Assembly: GCA_002483085.1 (NCBI GenBank)
Contig: DLHF01000049.1
Location: 1-64,000, forward strand
Direction of reading: 5' to 3'
Length of the DNA stretch: 64,000 nucleotides
DNA from: Ignavibacteria bacterium UBA7675
GTDB lineage: Bacteria; Bacteroidota; Ignavibacteria; Kapaibacteriales; UB7675
Shown here: positions 1 through 8,983 of the stretch, one piece after another
Numbering within the stretch: position 1 is the first letter of the stretch
How the letters are laid out: every line of letters begins with the position of its first letter
The notes under the pieces: model-generated
What the model was told of the DNA's origin: nothing
Databases searched by the model: none
Seen by the model: the letters and a program-made list of their open reading frames with translations, nothing else
Made by a program: the position numbers and the translations under genes

Positions 1-25
1 GCGGACGAGCCGATGATAACTTCCG

Positions 26-206
26 CCCGCCGCGTGGCTGTGCCACCGCCATCGCTGTGGAAAAACGTCACGACAGCACATAGACAGTGCGGTTTCCGAC
101 AGGCGACATTCCTGCGGCAACAACGCACAAGATGATGCCACCGGTGACAACGACGCCCGGTAGAGCCGTCCCTCTGGGGCGGCTCCGACCAACGACGCCC
201 GTGCCC
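26..206 (+). repeat. Composite intergenic repeat, copy 1 (modules A-end + B)
   Basis: This copy lies left of the porin gene. It holds the tail of module A (CCCGCCGCGTGGCTG at 26-40) and a module B stretch (from ACCGGTGACAACGACGCC at 140 to the CGACGCCCGTGCC motif ending near 206). The same words recur in nine other spacers of this window. Positions 1-254 otherwise hold no convincing gene; the ATG at 87, in frame with the porin, lies inside the repeat and is not taken as a start. Confidence 0.7.
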
Positions 207-254
207 ATCGTCCATCGAATTTTGTACACAGAAATTGTACACAGGACATCATCT

Positions 255-1289
255 ATGAAAAATCTGATATTCTCTTTTGCAGCGCTATTGCTGCTGCATA
301 GTGCAATCGGCACGGCACAAACGCCGGTAGACATTGGTGGATATGTGGAAACCTACTACAGCTACGACTTTTCCAAACCGCTTTCGGGCGACAGAGCTTT
401 TGCGTTCAATCATGCGCGGCACAACGAATTTGCCGTGAACCTCGCTTTGCTCGATATGCGCTACCGCACAGACGATATGCGCGCCCGTGTTGCGCTTCAG
501 ACCGGAAGTTATGCAGCCTCCAACTACGCAGCAGAACCCGCATTGCTGCAAATCATCCACGAGGCCAGCGCCGGTTTTCGCCTCGCAGAAAACATCTGGA
601 TCGACGCGGGCGTTCTCGGTTCGCACATCGGCTCGGAGTCGGCCATCGGACGCGACAACCAGACGCTCACGCGCTCGCTTGCGGCTGAATACTCGCCGTA
701 CTACGAAACAGGCATCAGAATGGAACTTCTGCCCTCGCCGCAGTGGACAGTGCGCGCACTTGTCCTGAACGGATGGCAGAATATCCGCGAGACGAACAGC
801 GGCAAGGCATGGGGCACACAAGTGCAGTGGTTGCCGTCGGCCAACTTGCTGCTGAACTGGAGCACATTTATCGGCAGCGAGGCACCCGACAGCGCAGAGA
901 GCAGCACGAGAATTTTCAATGACATTTACGCGCAGTTCTCGCCTGCGGAATCGCTGAAGCTGACAACGCTGTTTGATATTGGCGTGCAGAACAATGGCAC
1001 AGGCAGCAGCGCAGTATGGCACACTGCTGCAATAATTGCGAGCTACGAGATTTCCTCTGCGGTATCAGTTGCAGCGCGCGGCGAATATTTCAGCGACGGC
1101 AATGCCGTGGTGTTCCCGGTCGACAATCTTGTATCGGGTTCGCTGAACATCGACTGGCGCGCCGCCGAAAAAGTAACGGCTCGCGTCGAAGGCAGGTTTT
1201 ACAACTCGGAGCAGAAAGTGTTTAGCACGGCTTCAGGCATAAGTACAAGCAACGGCGTCGTTACAGCATCCATTTGTTACACATTTTAA
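255..1289 (+). CDS. Outer-membrane beta-barrel porin, BBP2/OmpL-like
   Basis: The 344-residue protein starts with a signal peptide (about residues 1-22, ending SAIGTAQ) and continues as alternating hydrophobic/polar strands rich in aromatic residues. It ends in CYTF, the aromatic C-terminus expected of outer-membrane barrels. It resembles the putative beta-barrel porin-2 family often found next to kdp genes in Bacteroidota-like genomes. The ATG at 255 is preferred because it begins the signal peptide and follows AGGA. The gene stops 27 bp before kdpC, so the two are probably cotranscribed. A role in passing K+ across the outer membrane is inferred from context only. Confidence 0.8.
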   Translation: MKNLIFSFAALLLLHSAIGTAQTPVDIGGYVETYYSYDFSKPLSGDRAFAFNHARHNEFAVNLALLDMRYRTDDMRARVALQTGSYAASNYAAEPALLQIIHEASAGFRLAENIWIDAGVLGSHIGSESAIGRDNQTLTRSLAAEYSPYYETGIRMELLPSPQWTVRALVLNGWQNIRETNSGKAWGTQVQWLPSANLLLNWSTFIGSEAPDSAESSTRIFNDIYAQFSPAESLKLTTLFDIGVQNNGTGSSAVWHTAAIIASYEISSAVSVAARGEYFSDGNAVVFPVDNLVSGSLNIDWRAAEKVTARVEGRFYNSEQKVFSTASGISTSNGVVTASICYTF

Positions 1290-1316
1290 CAGTAGCAACT
1301 TTTAACAGAGACAACT

Positions 1317-1883
1317 ATGAAATCGCTTTTTTCCGGCCTGCGTATGGTCGTGGTTATGACCCTTCTGGCAGGCCTGCTGTACACAACAGCAATGACATTG
1401 CTTGCAAATACAGTATTTTACGAACAGTCTACGGGCAGCATCGTGCGTGTACAGGGCAAAGCCGTTGGCTCCCGCCTGCTTGCACAGCAATGCACCGGGG
1501 CGCAGTATTTTCGCGCGCGTCCGTCGGCTGGCAATTATGCTACCGTCGCTTCCGGTGCGAGCAACCTCGGACCGGCGAGCGAAGCGCTGAAAAGCGCAGT
1601 ACAACAGCGGCGCGATACTCTTGAGCATCTCTACGGTTCTGCACATATCCCAGGCGATTTACTGTTTGCATCGGGCAGTGGTCTGGATCCACATATCAGC
1701 CCGGAGGCAGCGCGCGTTCAGATACAGAGCATTGCCCGCACACGCAGATTGACACCTGGCCAAGCCATTGCTCTGGCGCGGCTTGTGGAGCAGCACGTAG
1801 AACAGCCGCAGTTCGGCTTCCTCGGCCAGCCACGCGTCAATGTGCTGCTGCTGAATATCGCTCTGGACTCAACGCAACTGTAA
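1317..1883 (+). CDS. kdpC: Potassium-transporting ATPase subunit C
   Basis: KdpC is the small chaperone-like subunit of the KdpFABC high-affinity K+ pump in the inner membrane. The 188-residue product has one N-terminal membrane helix (about residues 8-30) followed by a periplasmic domain with family features: the region around YFRARPSAG, the motif GSGLDPHISPEAA and a C-terminal RVNVLLLN segment. Length is normal for the family. It sits 27 bp after the porin and 27 bp before kdpD. kdpA and kdpB are not in this window and are expected further left. Confidence 0.95.
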   Translation: MKSLFSGLRMVVVMTLLAGLLYTTAMTLLANTVFYEQSTGSIVRVQGKAVGSRLLAQQCTGAQYFRARPSAGNYATVASGASNLGPASEALKSAVQQRRDTLEHLYGSAHIPGDLLFASGSGLDPHISPEAARVQIQSIARTRRLTPGQAIALARLVEQHVEQPQFGFLGQPRVNVLLLNIALDSTQL

Positions 1884-1910
1884 CTAACAACACAGCTTCT
1901 GCAATTACCG

Positions 1911-4586
1911 ATGGAACAACAGTATCGCCCCGATCCCGACGCCCTGCTTGCCGCTATAAGAACAGAAGAGCAGCGACAGCAGCGAGGTGCTCTGAAAATT
2001 TTCTTCGGCATGGCCGCCGGGGTCGGAAAAACATATGCAATGCTGAAAGCCGCACAAAAAGCTCTTGCCGAGGGAACCGATGTCGTGGTTGGTTATGTAG
2101 TAACGCATGGCAGAAAAGAAACGGAAGAGCTTGTGCACGGGCTTCCTGCCATTCCCCGGAAAACAATTGCCTACCGCGATACGGTATTGGAGGAAATGGA
2201 TAGTGATGCAATTATAGCGCGCCATCCCGGGCTGGTACTCGTCGATGAGCTCGCCCACTCCAATGCCCCCGGCAGCCGCCACGATAAGCGCTGGCAGGAT
2301 GTGCTGGAACTGCTCAACAACAACATTGATGTGTACACCACGCTCAATGTGCAGCATTTGGAAAGCCGTTCGGATATCGTCACACAGATCACTGGTGTTC
2401 CCATACGCGAAACTGTGCCCGACTCCGTGCTCGACATCGCCGACGAAGTGGAAATTATCGACATTCCTCCCGACACTCTACTGAACCGCCTCGCCGAAGG
2501 AAAAGTGTACACAGCAGACCGCTCGCAGAAAGCTGTAGAGAATTTTTTTCGCAAAGGCAATCTCACAGCGCTGCGCGAAATGGCGCTGCGTGTTACAGCC
2601 GAACGCGTCGACCGCCAGCTCCGTGATTATATGCAGCAGAAGCGTATTGCAGGCCCGTGGAAATCCGGCGAACGGCTGATGGTGGCCGTCGGCCCCAGTC
2701 CCTTTTCCGAAAAGCTCATACGCTGGACACGCCGCATGGCCTACACAATGGAAGCGCCCTGGATAGCCGTTACAGTGGAAATGCCACGCGCGCTTTCGGA
2801 AAAAGACAAGGAACGCCTTGCGAAAAACATCGCTCTGGCACGCGAACTCGGCGCCGAAATTATCACCACCACCGACACCGATGTAGCTGCGGCTCTGATG
2901 CGGGTGGCGCGCCAGCACAACGCAACGCAGATCGTGGTGGGCAAGCCGCTGGAGTCTCTTGTCCTGCGGCTCTTCGGCAGAGGCACACTTGTAGACAGGC
3001 TCATCCGCGAAAGCGGCAATATCGACATCTATGTTGTACGCGGTGATGCTCCCGAAGAGCCCGACAGACCGCCGCTGCACTGGCTCATCCCGCAGTTTCA
3101 GTCGCATTACCGTCAATATCTTTCCGCTTTTTCGACAGTGCTTGCGGTGGCTGTGGTCTGCTATCTTGCTCTTCCGCTGATCGGTTACCAAGCGGTGTCG
3201 CTTATTCTGCTGTGCACAGTTTTACTGCTGTCGCTTGCAGTAGGACGCGGCCCTATCTTGCTGGCAGCAACAACAAGCGCTTTGGTCTGGGACTACTTTT
3301 TCATCCCGCCACAGTTCACATTACACATCAGCCGCATAGAAGATGTGCTGACATTCTTTCTGTATTTTTTTATTTCTCTTGTTACCGGCACTCTTACCGC
3401 CCGCATAAAAACCCAGCAAAAAGTAGTGAGGCAGCGAGAGGAGCGGGCGATGGCGCTCTACACGCTTTCGCGCGAGCTCGCAGAAACAGTAGGTGGCCAC
3501 GACGTTGTGCAGGCGGCGATCAGAAATATCGAACGCGTTTTTACTGCCGATGTCGCGGTGTTCCTGCCAGATGCTACAGGCCGCATAGTAAACACAGCGC
3601 GCTCCGGCGGCGCGGCACACGACGACAAGGAAATCAGCGTGGCAGCCTGGGTCTATAGCAGTGGCAAAAAGGCAGGCAGATTTACAACAACTCTTCCCTT
3701 TGCACAGGCACAGCATTATCCGCTTTCAGCGCCGCGCGGTACGATTGGCGTTGTCGCAGTGCGTACACACAACGACACGCGGTTTATTCCCGAGCAGGAA
3801 ACTCTATTGGAGACATTTCTTTCGCAGACAGCGTCCGCCATAGAACGAGAGCAGCTCAACGAAACCGCCCGGAAGACGCTTGTTGTCGTGGAGTCGGAAC
3901 GCCTGTACAAAACTCTTCTCAATTCCATTTCGCACGAGCTGAAAACACCGCTCGCAGCAATTCTCGGCGCATCCGATAGCCTGCTCGAAAAGAACATCGC
4001 TTCCAGCACTGCTGCAAGAACGGCACTGGCGGTGGAAATACACAATGCAGCGGAGCGCCTGCACCGGTTGGTGGAAAATATGCTCGACATGACGCGTATA
4101 GAATCCGGCAGAATACAGCTCCGGTCGGACTGGAGCGATATCGGCGACCTTGTCAGCGTTGTTCTCAAGCGCCTGAAAGACGAGTTGGCGCCATATCGCG
4201 TTGCGGTGTCCATTCCCGACGGCTTTCCCTTTATTCGCTTCGACTTCGTGCTGATTGAGCAGGCGCTCGCAAATATTCTGCACAATGCCACTGTGTACAC
4301 GCCGCCGGGCAGCGCCATCGCTATTGAAGCCCGCATCAAGGGCGCGAACTGTATTCTGACAATTACCGACAACGGGCCGGGCTTGCCTCCGGAATCCGTA
4401 GAACATCTGTTCGATAAGTTCTATCGCGCACCCGGCGCAGCGGCTGGCGGAACCGGCCTCGGGCTTTCCATTGCGCGGGGTTTTGTGGAAGCCCACGGCG
4501 GATATATCTTTGCGGAAAATGCTCCCGAAGGCGGAGCACGGTTTGTGATACAACTGCCCGTCGACTCAACAAACAATCATGGATAA
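1911..4586 (+). CDS. kdpD: Osmosensitive K+ channel sensor histidine kinase KdpD
   Basis: KdpD senses K+ limitation and phosphorylates KdpE. The 891 residues show the full family architecture. There is an N-terminal KdpD domain with Walker A-like GMAAGVGKT (33-41) and a VLVDELAHSN segment, then a USP-like domain (about 250-370) and four closely packed membrane helices (about 395-500). A GAF-like region follows (about 520-650). The HisKA box has His675 in SISHELKTPL, and the HATPase domain has NILHNA, DNGPGLP and GTGLGLSIA. The last codons overlap the kdpE start by 8 bp, indicating translational coupling. Confidence 0.97.
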   Translation: MEQQYRPDPDALLAAIRTEEQRQQRGALKIFFGMAAGVGKTYAMLKAAQKALAEGTDVVVGYVVTHGRKETEELVHGLPAIPRKTIAYRDTVLEEMDSDAIIARHPGLVLVDELAHSNAPGSRHDKRWQDVLELLNNNIDVYTTLNVQHLESRSDIVTQITGVPIRETVPDSVLDIADEVEIIDIPPDTLLNRLAEGKVYTADRSQKAVENFFRKGNLTALREMALRVTAERVDRQLRDYMQQKRIAGPWKSGERLMVAVGPSPFSEKLIRWTRRMAYTMEAPWIAVTVEMPRALSEKDKERLAKNIALARELGAEIITTTDTDVAAALMRVARQHNATQIVVGKPLESLVLRLFGRGTLVDRLIRESGNIDIYVVRGDAPEEPDRPPLHWLIPQFQSHYRQYLSAFSTVLAVAVVCYLALPLIGYQAVSLILLCTVLLLSLAVGRGPILLAATTSALVWDYFFIPPQFTLHISRIEDVLTFFLYFFISLVTGTLTARIKTQQKVVRQREERAMALYTLSRELAETVGGHDVVQAAIRNIERVFTADVAVFLPDATGRIVNTARSGGAAHDDKEISVAAWVYSSGKKAGRFTTTLPFAQAQHYPLSAPRGTIGVVAVRTHNDTRFIPEQETLLETFLSQTASAIEREQLNETARKTLVVVESERLYKTLLNSISHELKTPLAAILGASDSLLEKNIASSTAARTALAVEIHNAAERLHRLVENMLDMTRIESGRIQLRSDWSDIGDLVSVVLKRLKDELAPYRVAVSIPDGFPFIRFDFVLIEQALANILHNATVYTPPGSAIAIEARIKGANCILTITDNGPGLPPESVEHLFDKFYRAPGAAAGGTGLGLSIARGFVEAHGGYIFAENAPEGGARFVIQLPVDSTNNHG

Positions 4587-5271
4587 CAAGCCTGTTATTC
4601 TCATTATCGACGACGAAGCGCAAATACGCCGTTTCCTGCAAATTAGTCTGGAGGCAAGCGGCTATCGCGTGTACGAAGCAACCACCGGCGCCGATGGTCT
4701 TGTACAAGCTACAATGACACGCCCCGACCTTATCATCCTCGACCTCGGCCTGCCCGATCACGACGGTTTGCATGTCGTGCAACGCCTGCGCGAATGGACA
4801 AAAGTGCCGGTTATTGTGCTCTCGGTACGCAATAGCGAGACCGATAAAATCGCAGCTCTCGACGCCGGAGCAGACGACTACCTGAGCAAACCTTTCGGCA
4901 CCGGCGAACTGCTCGCACGCATACGCGTAGCTCTGCGCCACGCATCGGCTCATAACCAAGAATCGACAGTATTTACTTCCGGTCCTCTCAGCGTGGATAT
5001 CAGTGCACGCATTGTACGTGTCCACGATGATATTGTCAAGCTCACGTCTACAGAGTACTCCCTGCTGAAACTGTTTGTACAGCATGCGGGCAGAGTGCTG
5101 CTGCACGGATTCCTTCTCCGCGAAATATGGGGCCCGGGCTTTACTAACGAAACCCAATACCTGCGTGTCTATATCGCACAACTGCGGCGCAAGCTCGAAG
5201 ACGATCCAGCTAATCCCACACTGCTGCTCACTGAACCGGGAATAGGGTACCGCCTCGCGTTGCCGGAATAG
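4579..5271 (+). CDS. kdpE: Two-component response regulator KdpE
   Basis: OmpR-type regulator of 230 residues. The receiver domain (about 1-120) has the acidic pair DDE near the N-terminus, phospho-acceptor Asp55 in LIILDLGLPD and the conserved Lys in LSKPF. A winged-helix DNA-binding domain follows (about 130-230), with the typical TEYSLLKLF and YLRVYIAQLRRKLE segments. It is the partner of KdpD, whose gene it overlaps by 8 bp, and should activate kdp transcription at low K+. Confidence 0.97.
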   Translation: MDNKPVILIIDDEAQIRRFLQISLEASGYRVYEATTGADGLVQATMTRPDLIILDLGLPDHDGLHVVQRLREWTKVPVIVLSVRNSETDKIAALDAGADDYLSKPFGTGELLARIRVALRHASAHNQESTVFTSGPLSVDISARIVRVHDDIVKLTSTEYSLLKLFVQHAGRVLLHGFLLREIWGPGFTNETQYLRVYIAQLRRKLEDDPANPTLLLTEPGIGYRLALPE

Positions 5272-5364
5272 CTTGAAGGGCTTGCAAGTGCGTTGCTGTT
5301 GGCAGGTGAGAGTGCGGTAGAAATATACTGCGTGTAGCATGTGTGCAACAAGATTCAGAGGGAC

Positions 5365-5559
5365 GCTTCGGCCTCTGCCCTCGCGAGTGGTCTCCGCACC
5401 GCGCTGCACAAACTGCTGCGTGGTGTACGGCCTTCGTCGCGGAACTCAGTTCAGAATGCTGGCAGCATCCCGATTGGCGGCTGCCGGTTGGCCAACCGAC
5501 AAACGGAACGTGCGACCGGTGACAGCGACCAAACGCCTCGACGAAGACGCCCGTGCCAC
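5365..5559 (+). repeat. Composite intergenic repeat, copy 2 (modules A + B)
   Basis: This element fills most of the 345-bp spacer between kdpE and the acetyltransferase gene. Module A runs from GCTTCGGCCTCTGCCCTCG through CACCGCGCTGCAC (5365-5423). Module B runs from GTGCGACCGGTGACAGCGAC to GACGCCCGTGCCAC (5510-5559). It has the same order and orientation as copy 3. No gene is seen in this spacer. Confidence 0.75.
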
Positions 5560-5616
5560 ATGCTTTTTATAGCAATTGCTTCTCAACTTTCTCAACTATT
5601 ATAAGAGCGGTATTTT

Positions 5617-6120
5617 ATGCCAGCCATACTTTCTACGAGCAGACTCAATCTCCGCGAGATCACGGAAGCCGATGCTGCTAATATCTTCCGCATGAACTCT
5701 ACTCCAAGTGTTGTCCGCTATATAGGCGAGCCTGTTTTGAAAAGCGAAGAGGAGGCATTGCACATCCTGCACACGCATATTTTCCCACAGTATCAACAAT
5801 ATGGCATAGGGCGATGGGCAGTAGAGCTCAAGGAAAACTCAGAATTTATCGGCTGGTGCGGCCTGAAATTTCTGGCAGATGAGCAGGTGTACGACCTCGG
5901 CTACCGATTTTTGGAAGACCACTGGGGCAATGGCTACGCCACCGAAGCAGCGCAAGCAGTGCTGGACTACGGGCGCCAGCATCTGGCCGGTGCGCGCATT
6001 ATAGGGAAAGCAATGGTAGACAATAGCGCGTCTATCCGCGTACTCGAAAAGATAGGGATGCGTTTTGAAGCACATACAATAGAGCACGGCGGCACCGCTG
6101 CAATGTACACTGCCGAATAG
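5617..6120 (+). CDS. GNAT N-acetyltransferase, RimJ/RimL-like
   Basis: The 167-residue protein follows the RimJ/RimL/SpeG pattern: STSRLNLREITEADA at the N-terminus, the acetyl-CoA motif region HWGNGYATEAAQAVLDYG (about 110-128) and the ending NSASIRVLEKIGMRFE. Family members acetylate ribosomal-protein N-termini, polyamines or antibiotics; the substrate here cannot be deduced. It is a single gene on the plus strand, separated from kdpE by a composite repeat, and it converges with the AdaA/Ogt-like gene, leaving only 55 bp between the stops. Confidence 0.85.
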   Translation: MPAILSTSRLNLREITEADAANIFRMNSTPSVVRYIGEPVLKSEEEALHILHTHIFPQYQQYGIGRWAVELKENSEFIGWCGLKFLADEQVYDLGYRFLEDHWGNGYATEAAQAVLDYGRQHLAGARIIGKAMVDNSASIRVLEKIGMRFEAHTIEHGGTAAMYTAE

Positions 6121-6175
6121 TGCGCGAGAGCGTTCTGCGTACTTTTACTGCTTGCTGTGCGTTTTTTATCGTTTG

Positions 6176-7021
6176 TTATCCATCCACGCAAAGCTGTGAT
6201 GCTTCCCATCCTATCATCGCATTTTTGCGAACACTTCCCCAGTGGTATTGTCCCGCTTCGCCGCTGGCTTTGATTACCCTGTGGCAGGGAATAAGAAAAG
6301 CCACGGGATTGCTGCCAATAGCCGTGCCCACTGCACGAGCGGCACCAGCGCGACCTGCTCCCTCGGCAATACCTGCGTAGGTAGCCAGCCCGCCCATTGG
6401 TATTTTCAGCAGAGTTTCCCATACTTTTATCTGAAAAGCAGTGCCCTTCAAGTGCAGCTTTATCTCGCCGAGTTTGCTCCAATCGCGGGTAAAAACAACA
6501 AGCGCGTTCTGCTGTATCGCGTCTGCCAGCTTACTATACCGGGCGTTTGGAAAGCGCTTTTGCAACTCTGCAAAAGCGGCGTCCTCGCCATTGTCGGCAA
6601 ATGCCATGTGGCATACTCCCTTGTGTGTCGACGCTGCTATGAGCATGCCAAATGGACTTTCAGTAAAGCTATAATTAATCGCAAGCTGCTCGCCACCGTT
6701 TTTATATTCCCCGGGTGTCATGCCCTCCATTTTCACAAAAAGATCGTGCAGCCTGCCCGTACCAGAGAGTCCGGTTTCAAATGCTGCGTCGAACAGAGTA
6801 GAACGCCCGTCCCGAAGTATGCTCTTGGCGTATTCTGCGCTGATATACTGAAGGAACTGTTTAGGAGTTACTCCCGCCCAGGCTTTGAATAATCGCTGAA
6901 AGTGAAACGGGCTGATATGCACATGGTCGGCAACTTCCTCCAATGTAGGCTGCTGTCTAAAGTTGAGCGTCAGAAATCCTATGGCTTCTGCAATTCTGTT
7001 GTAGTCGATAACATCCTGCAT
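6176..7021 (-). CDS. AraC-type regulator fused to O6-alkylguanine-DNA methyltransferase
   Basis: The 281-residue protein joins two domains. An AraC helix-turn-helix domain (about 5-105) contains LEEVADHVHISPFHFQRLF and the second helix region MTPGEY. A methyltransferase/Ogt domain (about 115-275) contains the alkyl-acceptor Cys246 in IPCHRVI. The family removes O6-alkyl groups from guanine by transfer to this cysteine. The N-terminal zinc methyl-phosphotriester domain of E. coli Ada is absent, so this is an Ada-C-like version. The start at 7021 (MQDVIDYN) is chosen over the ATG at 7069 because homology begins there. It is divergent from urocanate hydratase. Confidence 0.9.
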   Translation of the reverse strand: MQDVIDYNRIAEAIGFLTLNFRQQPTLEEVADHVHISPFHFQRLFKAWAGVTPKQFLQYISAEYAKSILRDGRSTLFDAAFETGLSGTGRLHDLFVKMEGMTPGEYKNGGEQLAINYSFTESPFGMLIAASTHKGVCHMAFADNGEDAAFAELQKRFPNARYSKLADAIQQNALVVFTRDWSKLGEIKLHLKGTAFQIKVWETLLKIPMGGLATYAGIAEGAGRAGAARAVGTAIGSNPVAFLIPCHRVIKASGEAGQYHWGSVRKNAMIGWEASQLCVDG

Positions 7022-7142
7022 CGCACACCTTGATATATGATAGAACACCGCAAAACTACCCCATAGCACGTTGTTTTAAAACCCGCTTCTTGCTTCCTTT
7101 TCTCTGCATCGCGCAACGCTTCGCCGCCTCCGCCGAATTTTG

Positions 7143-7150
7143 TACATTTG
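7143..7150 (+). promoter_or_regulatory. Possible -7 box of the urocanate hydratase promoter
   Basis: TACATTTG at this position fits the Bacteroidota -7 consensus TAnnTTTG exactly and lies 101 bp before the start codon. No TTTG was found at the expected upstream distance, so confidence is limited. A 13-mer ending here, CGAATTTTGTACA (7134-7146), also occurs upstream of the porin gene at 216-228. Confidence 0.4.
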
Positions 7151-7153
7151 CAA

Positions 7154-7209
7154 GCCGTAGAGACGCCGTAGAGACGCCTTGCAAGGCGTCTCTACGGCGT
7201 CTCTACGGC
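7154..7209. repeat. 56-bp perfect palindrome with GTAGAGACGCC units
   Basis: Positions 7154-7181 are exactly the reverse complement of 7182-7209. Each arm contains GTAGAGACGCC twice. It lies in the divergent spacer between the AraC/Ogt gene and urocanate hydratase, just after the putative -7 box, so it would form a long hairpin in the hutU leader. A related palindrome lies at 56301-56342. Such GTAGAGACGC palindromes resemble miniature mobile or REP-like repeats known in several phyla. Confidence 0.85.
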
Positions 7210-7251
7210 GGCACAGAACACGATTTCTATGTTCAACTCAACTATATATCT

Positions 7252-8922
7252 ATGCCTACAACTGTCGATACTTCTCGCGTTATCCGCGCTCCGCGCGGTA
7301 CAGAGCTCACATGCAAATCTTGGCAGATCGAAGCTGCTTACCGCATGATACAGAACAACCTCGACCCCGAGAACGCAGAAAGGCCCGAAGAACTGATTGT
7401 GTACGGCGGTCTTGGCAAGGCAGCGCGTAACTGGGAATGCTTCGACGCCATCCTCGAATCGCTGCGCTCAATGGAGCCAGACGATACGCTGTTGGTACAG
7501 TCGGGCAAGCCCGTGGGTATTGTAAGAACCCACCTCGACGCTCCGCGTGTAATTATCGCCAATTCTAATCTCGTGGGAAAATGGGCAAACTGGGAAGTAT
7601 TTCGCGAGCTCGATAAAAAGGGCCTGATGATGTACGGCCAGATGACGGCTGGGAGCTGGATTTATATCGGTACACAGGGTATCTTACAGGGCACTTACGA
7701 AACATTTGCGGAGTGCGCCCGCCAGCATTTTGGTGGCGATTTGTACGGTCGATTTCTGCTTACAGCAGGTCTCGGCGGTATGGGTGGCGCGCAGCCTCTG
7801 GCTGCTACGTTCAACGGCGCGGCGGCTCTGTGCATAGAGATCGACGAAAAGCGAATCGACAAGCGCATTCACGACCGCTATCTCGATGTAAAATGTACAA
7901 CGCTCGACGAAGCGCTTGCTGTAATCCGCAAACATGTAGAGGAGAAAACCCCAGTATCGGTGGGGCTGCTCGGCAATGCCGCAGAAGTGCTACCCGAACT
8001 GCTGCGCCGGGGTATTGTGCCCGATGTTGTCACCGATCAGACTTCGGCCCACGACCCACTCAACGGCTACTACCCGGTGGGTATGACAAAGGAACAGGCC
8101 GACGTCCTGCGCACAGAAAATCCAGAGCAATACCTCCGGGAATCGTATGCGTCGATTGCGGCACATGTGCGCGCAATGGTAGCGTTCCAAGAACAAGGCG
8201 CTGTAGTGTTCGACTACGGAAATAACATCCGGGGCGAAGCTCAGGAACACGGCGGTGTAGACAATGCGTTTGATTTTCCCGGCTTTGTACCAGCATTTGT
8301 ACGACCGTTGTTCTGCGATGGCAAAGGTCCATTCCGCTGGGTAGCGCTTTCTGGCGACCCGGAAGACATCTACACAACCGACCGCTCCATACGCGAGCTG
8401 TTTCCGCACGACGACGCACTGCACCGCTGGATAGACAAAGCGAGTAATTCGCTGCGCTTTCAGGGGTTGCCAGCGCGCATTTGCTGGCTTGGCTATGGTG
8501 AGCGCGCAAAGGCAGGAAAATTATTCAACGACCTCGTGCGCGAAGGCAAAATCAAAGCTCCTATTGTGATCGGGCGCGACCATCTCGACTGTGGTTCGGT
8601 AGCATCGCCCAACCGCGAAACAGAAGCAATGAAAGACGGCTCTGATGCGATTGCTGACTGGGTGTATCTGAACTTCGCTTTGAATGCAACAGGTGGCGCT
8701 ACATGGGTGTCGCTGCACCACGGCGGTGGTGTGGGCATGGGCTACTCGCTGCACGCGGGCATGGTTGTGGTGGCCGACGGTACGCCCGAAGCAGAGAAAC
8801 GCCTGGAACGCGTACTTACCTACGACCCCGCAATGGGTATTTTTCGCCATGCCGATGCAGGCTATGAACGCGCTATCGATAATGCAAAGCAGTTCGGCGT
8901 GCGCGTGCCAATGATGGAGTAA
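7252..8922 (+). CDS. hutU: Urocanate hydratase (urocanase)
   Basis: HutU converts urocanate to imidazolonepropionate in histidine degradation, using tightly bound NAD+. The 556 residues match the family length. Visible signatures are the dinucleotide motif GLGGMGGAQP (about 173-182), RPLFCDGKGPFRW with the conserved cysteine, and the C-terminal SLHHGGGVGMGYSLHAG. The ATG at 7252 gives the normal N-terminus (MPTTVDTSRVIRAPRG); the upstream in-frame extension covers the palindrome. No hutH, hutI or formiminoglutamate gene is nearby, so it is isolated from the rest of the pathway. Confidence 0.96.
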   Translation: MPTTVDTSRVIRAPRGTELTCKSWQIEAAYRMIQNNLDPENAERPEELIVYGGLGKAARNWECFDAILESLRSMEPDDTLLVQSGKPVGIVRTHLDAPRVIIANSNLVGKWANWEVFRELDKKGLMMYGQMTAGSWIYIGTQGILQGTYETFAECARQHFGGDLYGRFLLTAGLGGMGGAQPLAATFNGAAALCIEIDEKRIDKRIHDRYLDVKCTTLDEALAVIRKHVEEKTPVSVGLLGNAAEVLPELLRRGIVPDVVTDQTSAHDPLNGYYPVGMTKEQADVLRTENPEQYLRESYASIAAHVRAMVAFQEQGAVVFDYGNNIRGEAQEHGGVDNAFDFPGFVPAFVRPLFCDGKGPFRWVALSGDPEDIYTTDRSIRELFPHDDALHRWIDKASNSLRFQGLPARICWLGYGERAKAGKLFNDLVREGKIKAPIVIGRDHLDCGSVASPNRETEAMKDGSDAIADWVYLNFALNATGGATWVSLHHGGGVGMGYSLHAGMVVVADGTPEAEKRLERVLTYDPAMGIFRHADAGYERAIDNAKQFGVRVPMME

Positions 8923-8950
8923 TTCCAAAAACTGATAACACGCTCTGATA

Positions 8951-8983
8951 CAAAAGCCGGGTCGCCAATGCACTCGGCTTTTG
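8951..8983 (+). terminator. Probable intrinsic terminator after hutU
   Basis: CAAAAGCCG (8951-8959) pairs with CGGCTTTTG (8975-8983), so the 3' arm carries a short T-run. It begins 29 bp after the hutU stop. The loop of 15 nt is long. The rest of the 465-bp spacer to 9387 shows no gene I can support; open frames on both strands there lack any family signature. Confidence 0.6.

Noticed and set aside
87..254. Upstream extension of the porin gene
   Set aside because: The extension runs through a composite repeat and lacks coding character, whereas the ATG at 255 begins a clear signal peptide.
1..254. Search for kdpB or kdpF left of the porin
   Set aside because: No coding sequence matching KdpA, KdpB or KdpF is present in the first 254 bp; they must lie outside the window if they exist.
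285..1022. Long open frame antisense to the porin gene
   Set aside because: It lies wholly opposite a well-supported outer-membrane protein gene and its translation has no family features; the same holds for other long antisense frames such as 2478-3191, 4363-5409 and 60216-61142.
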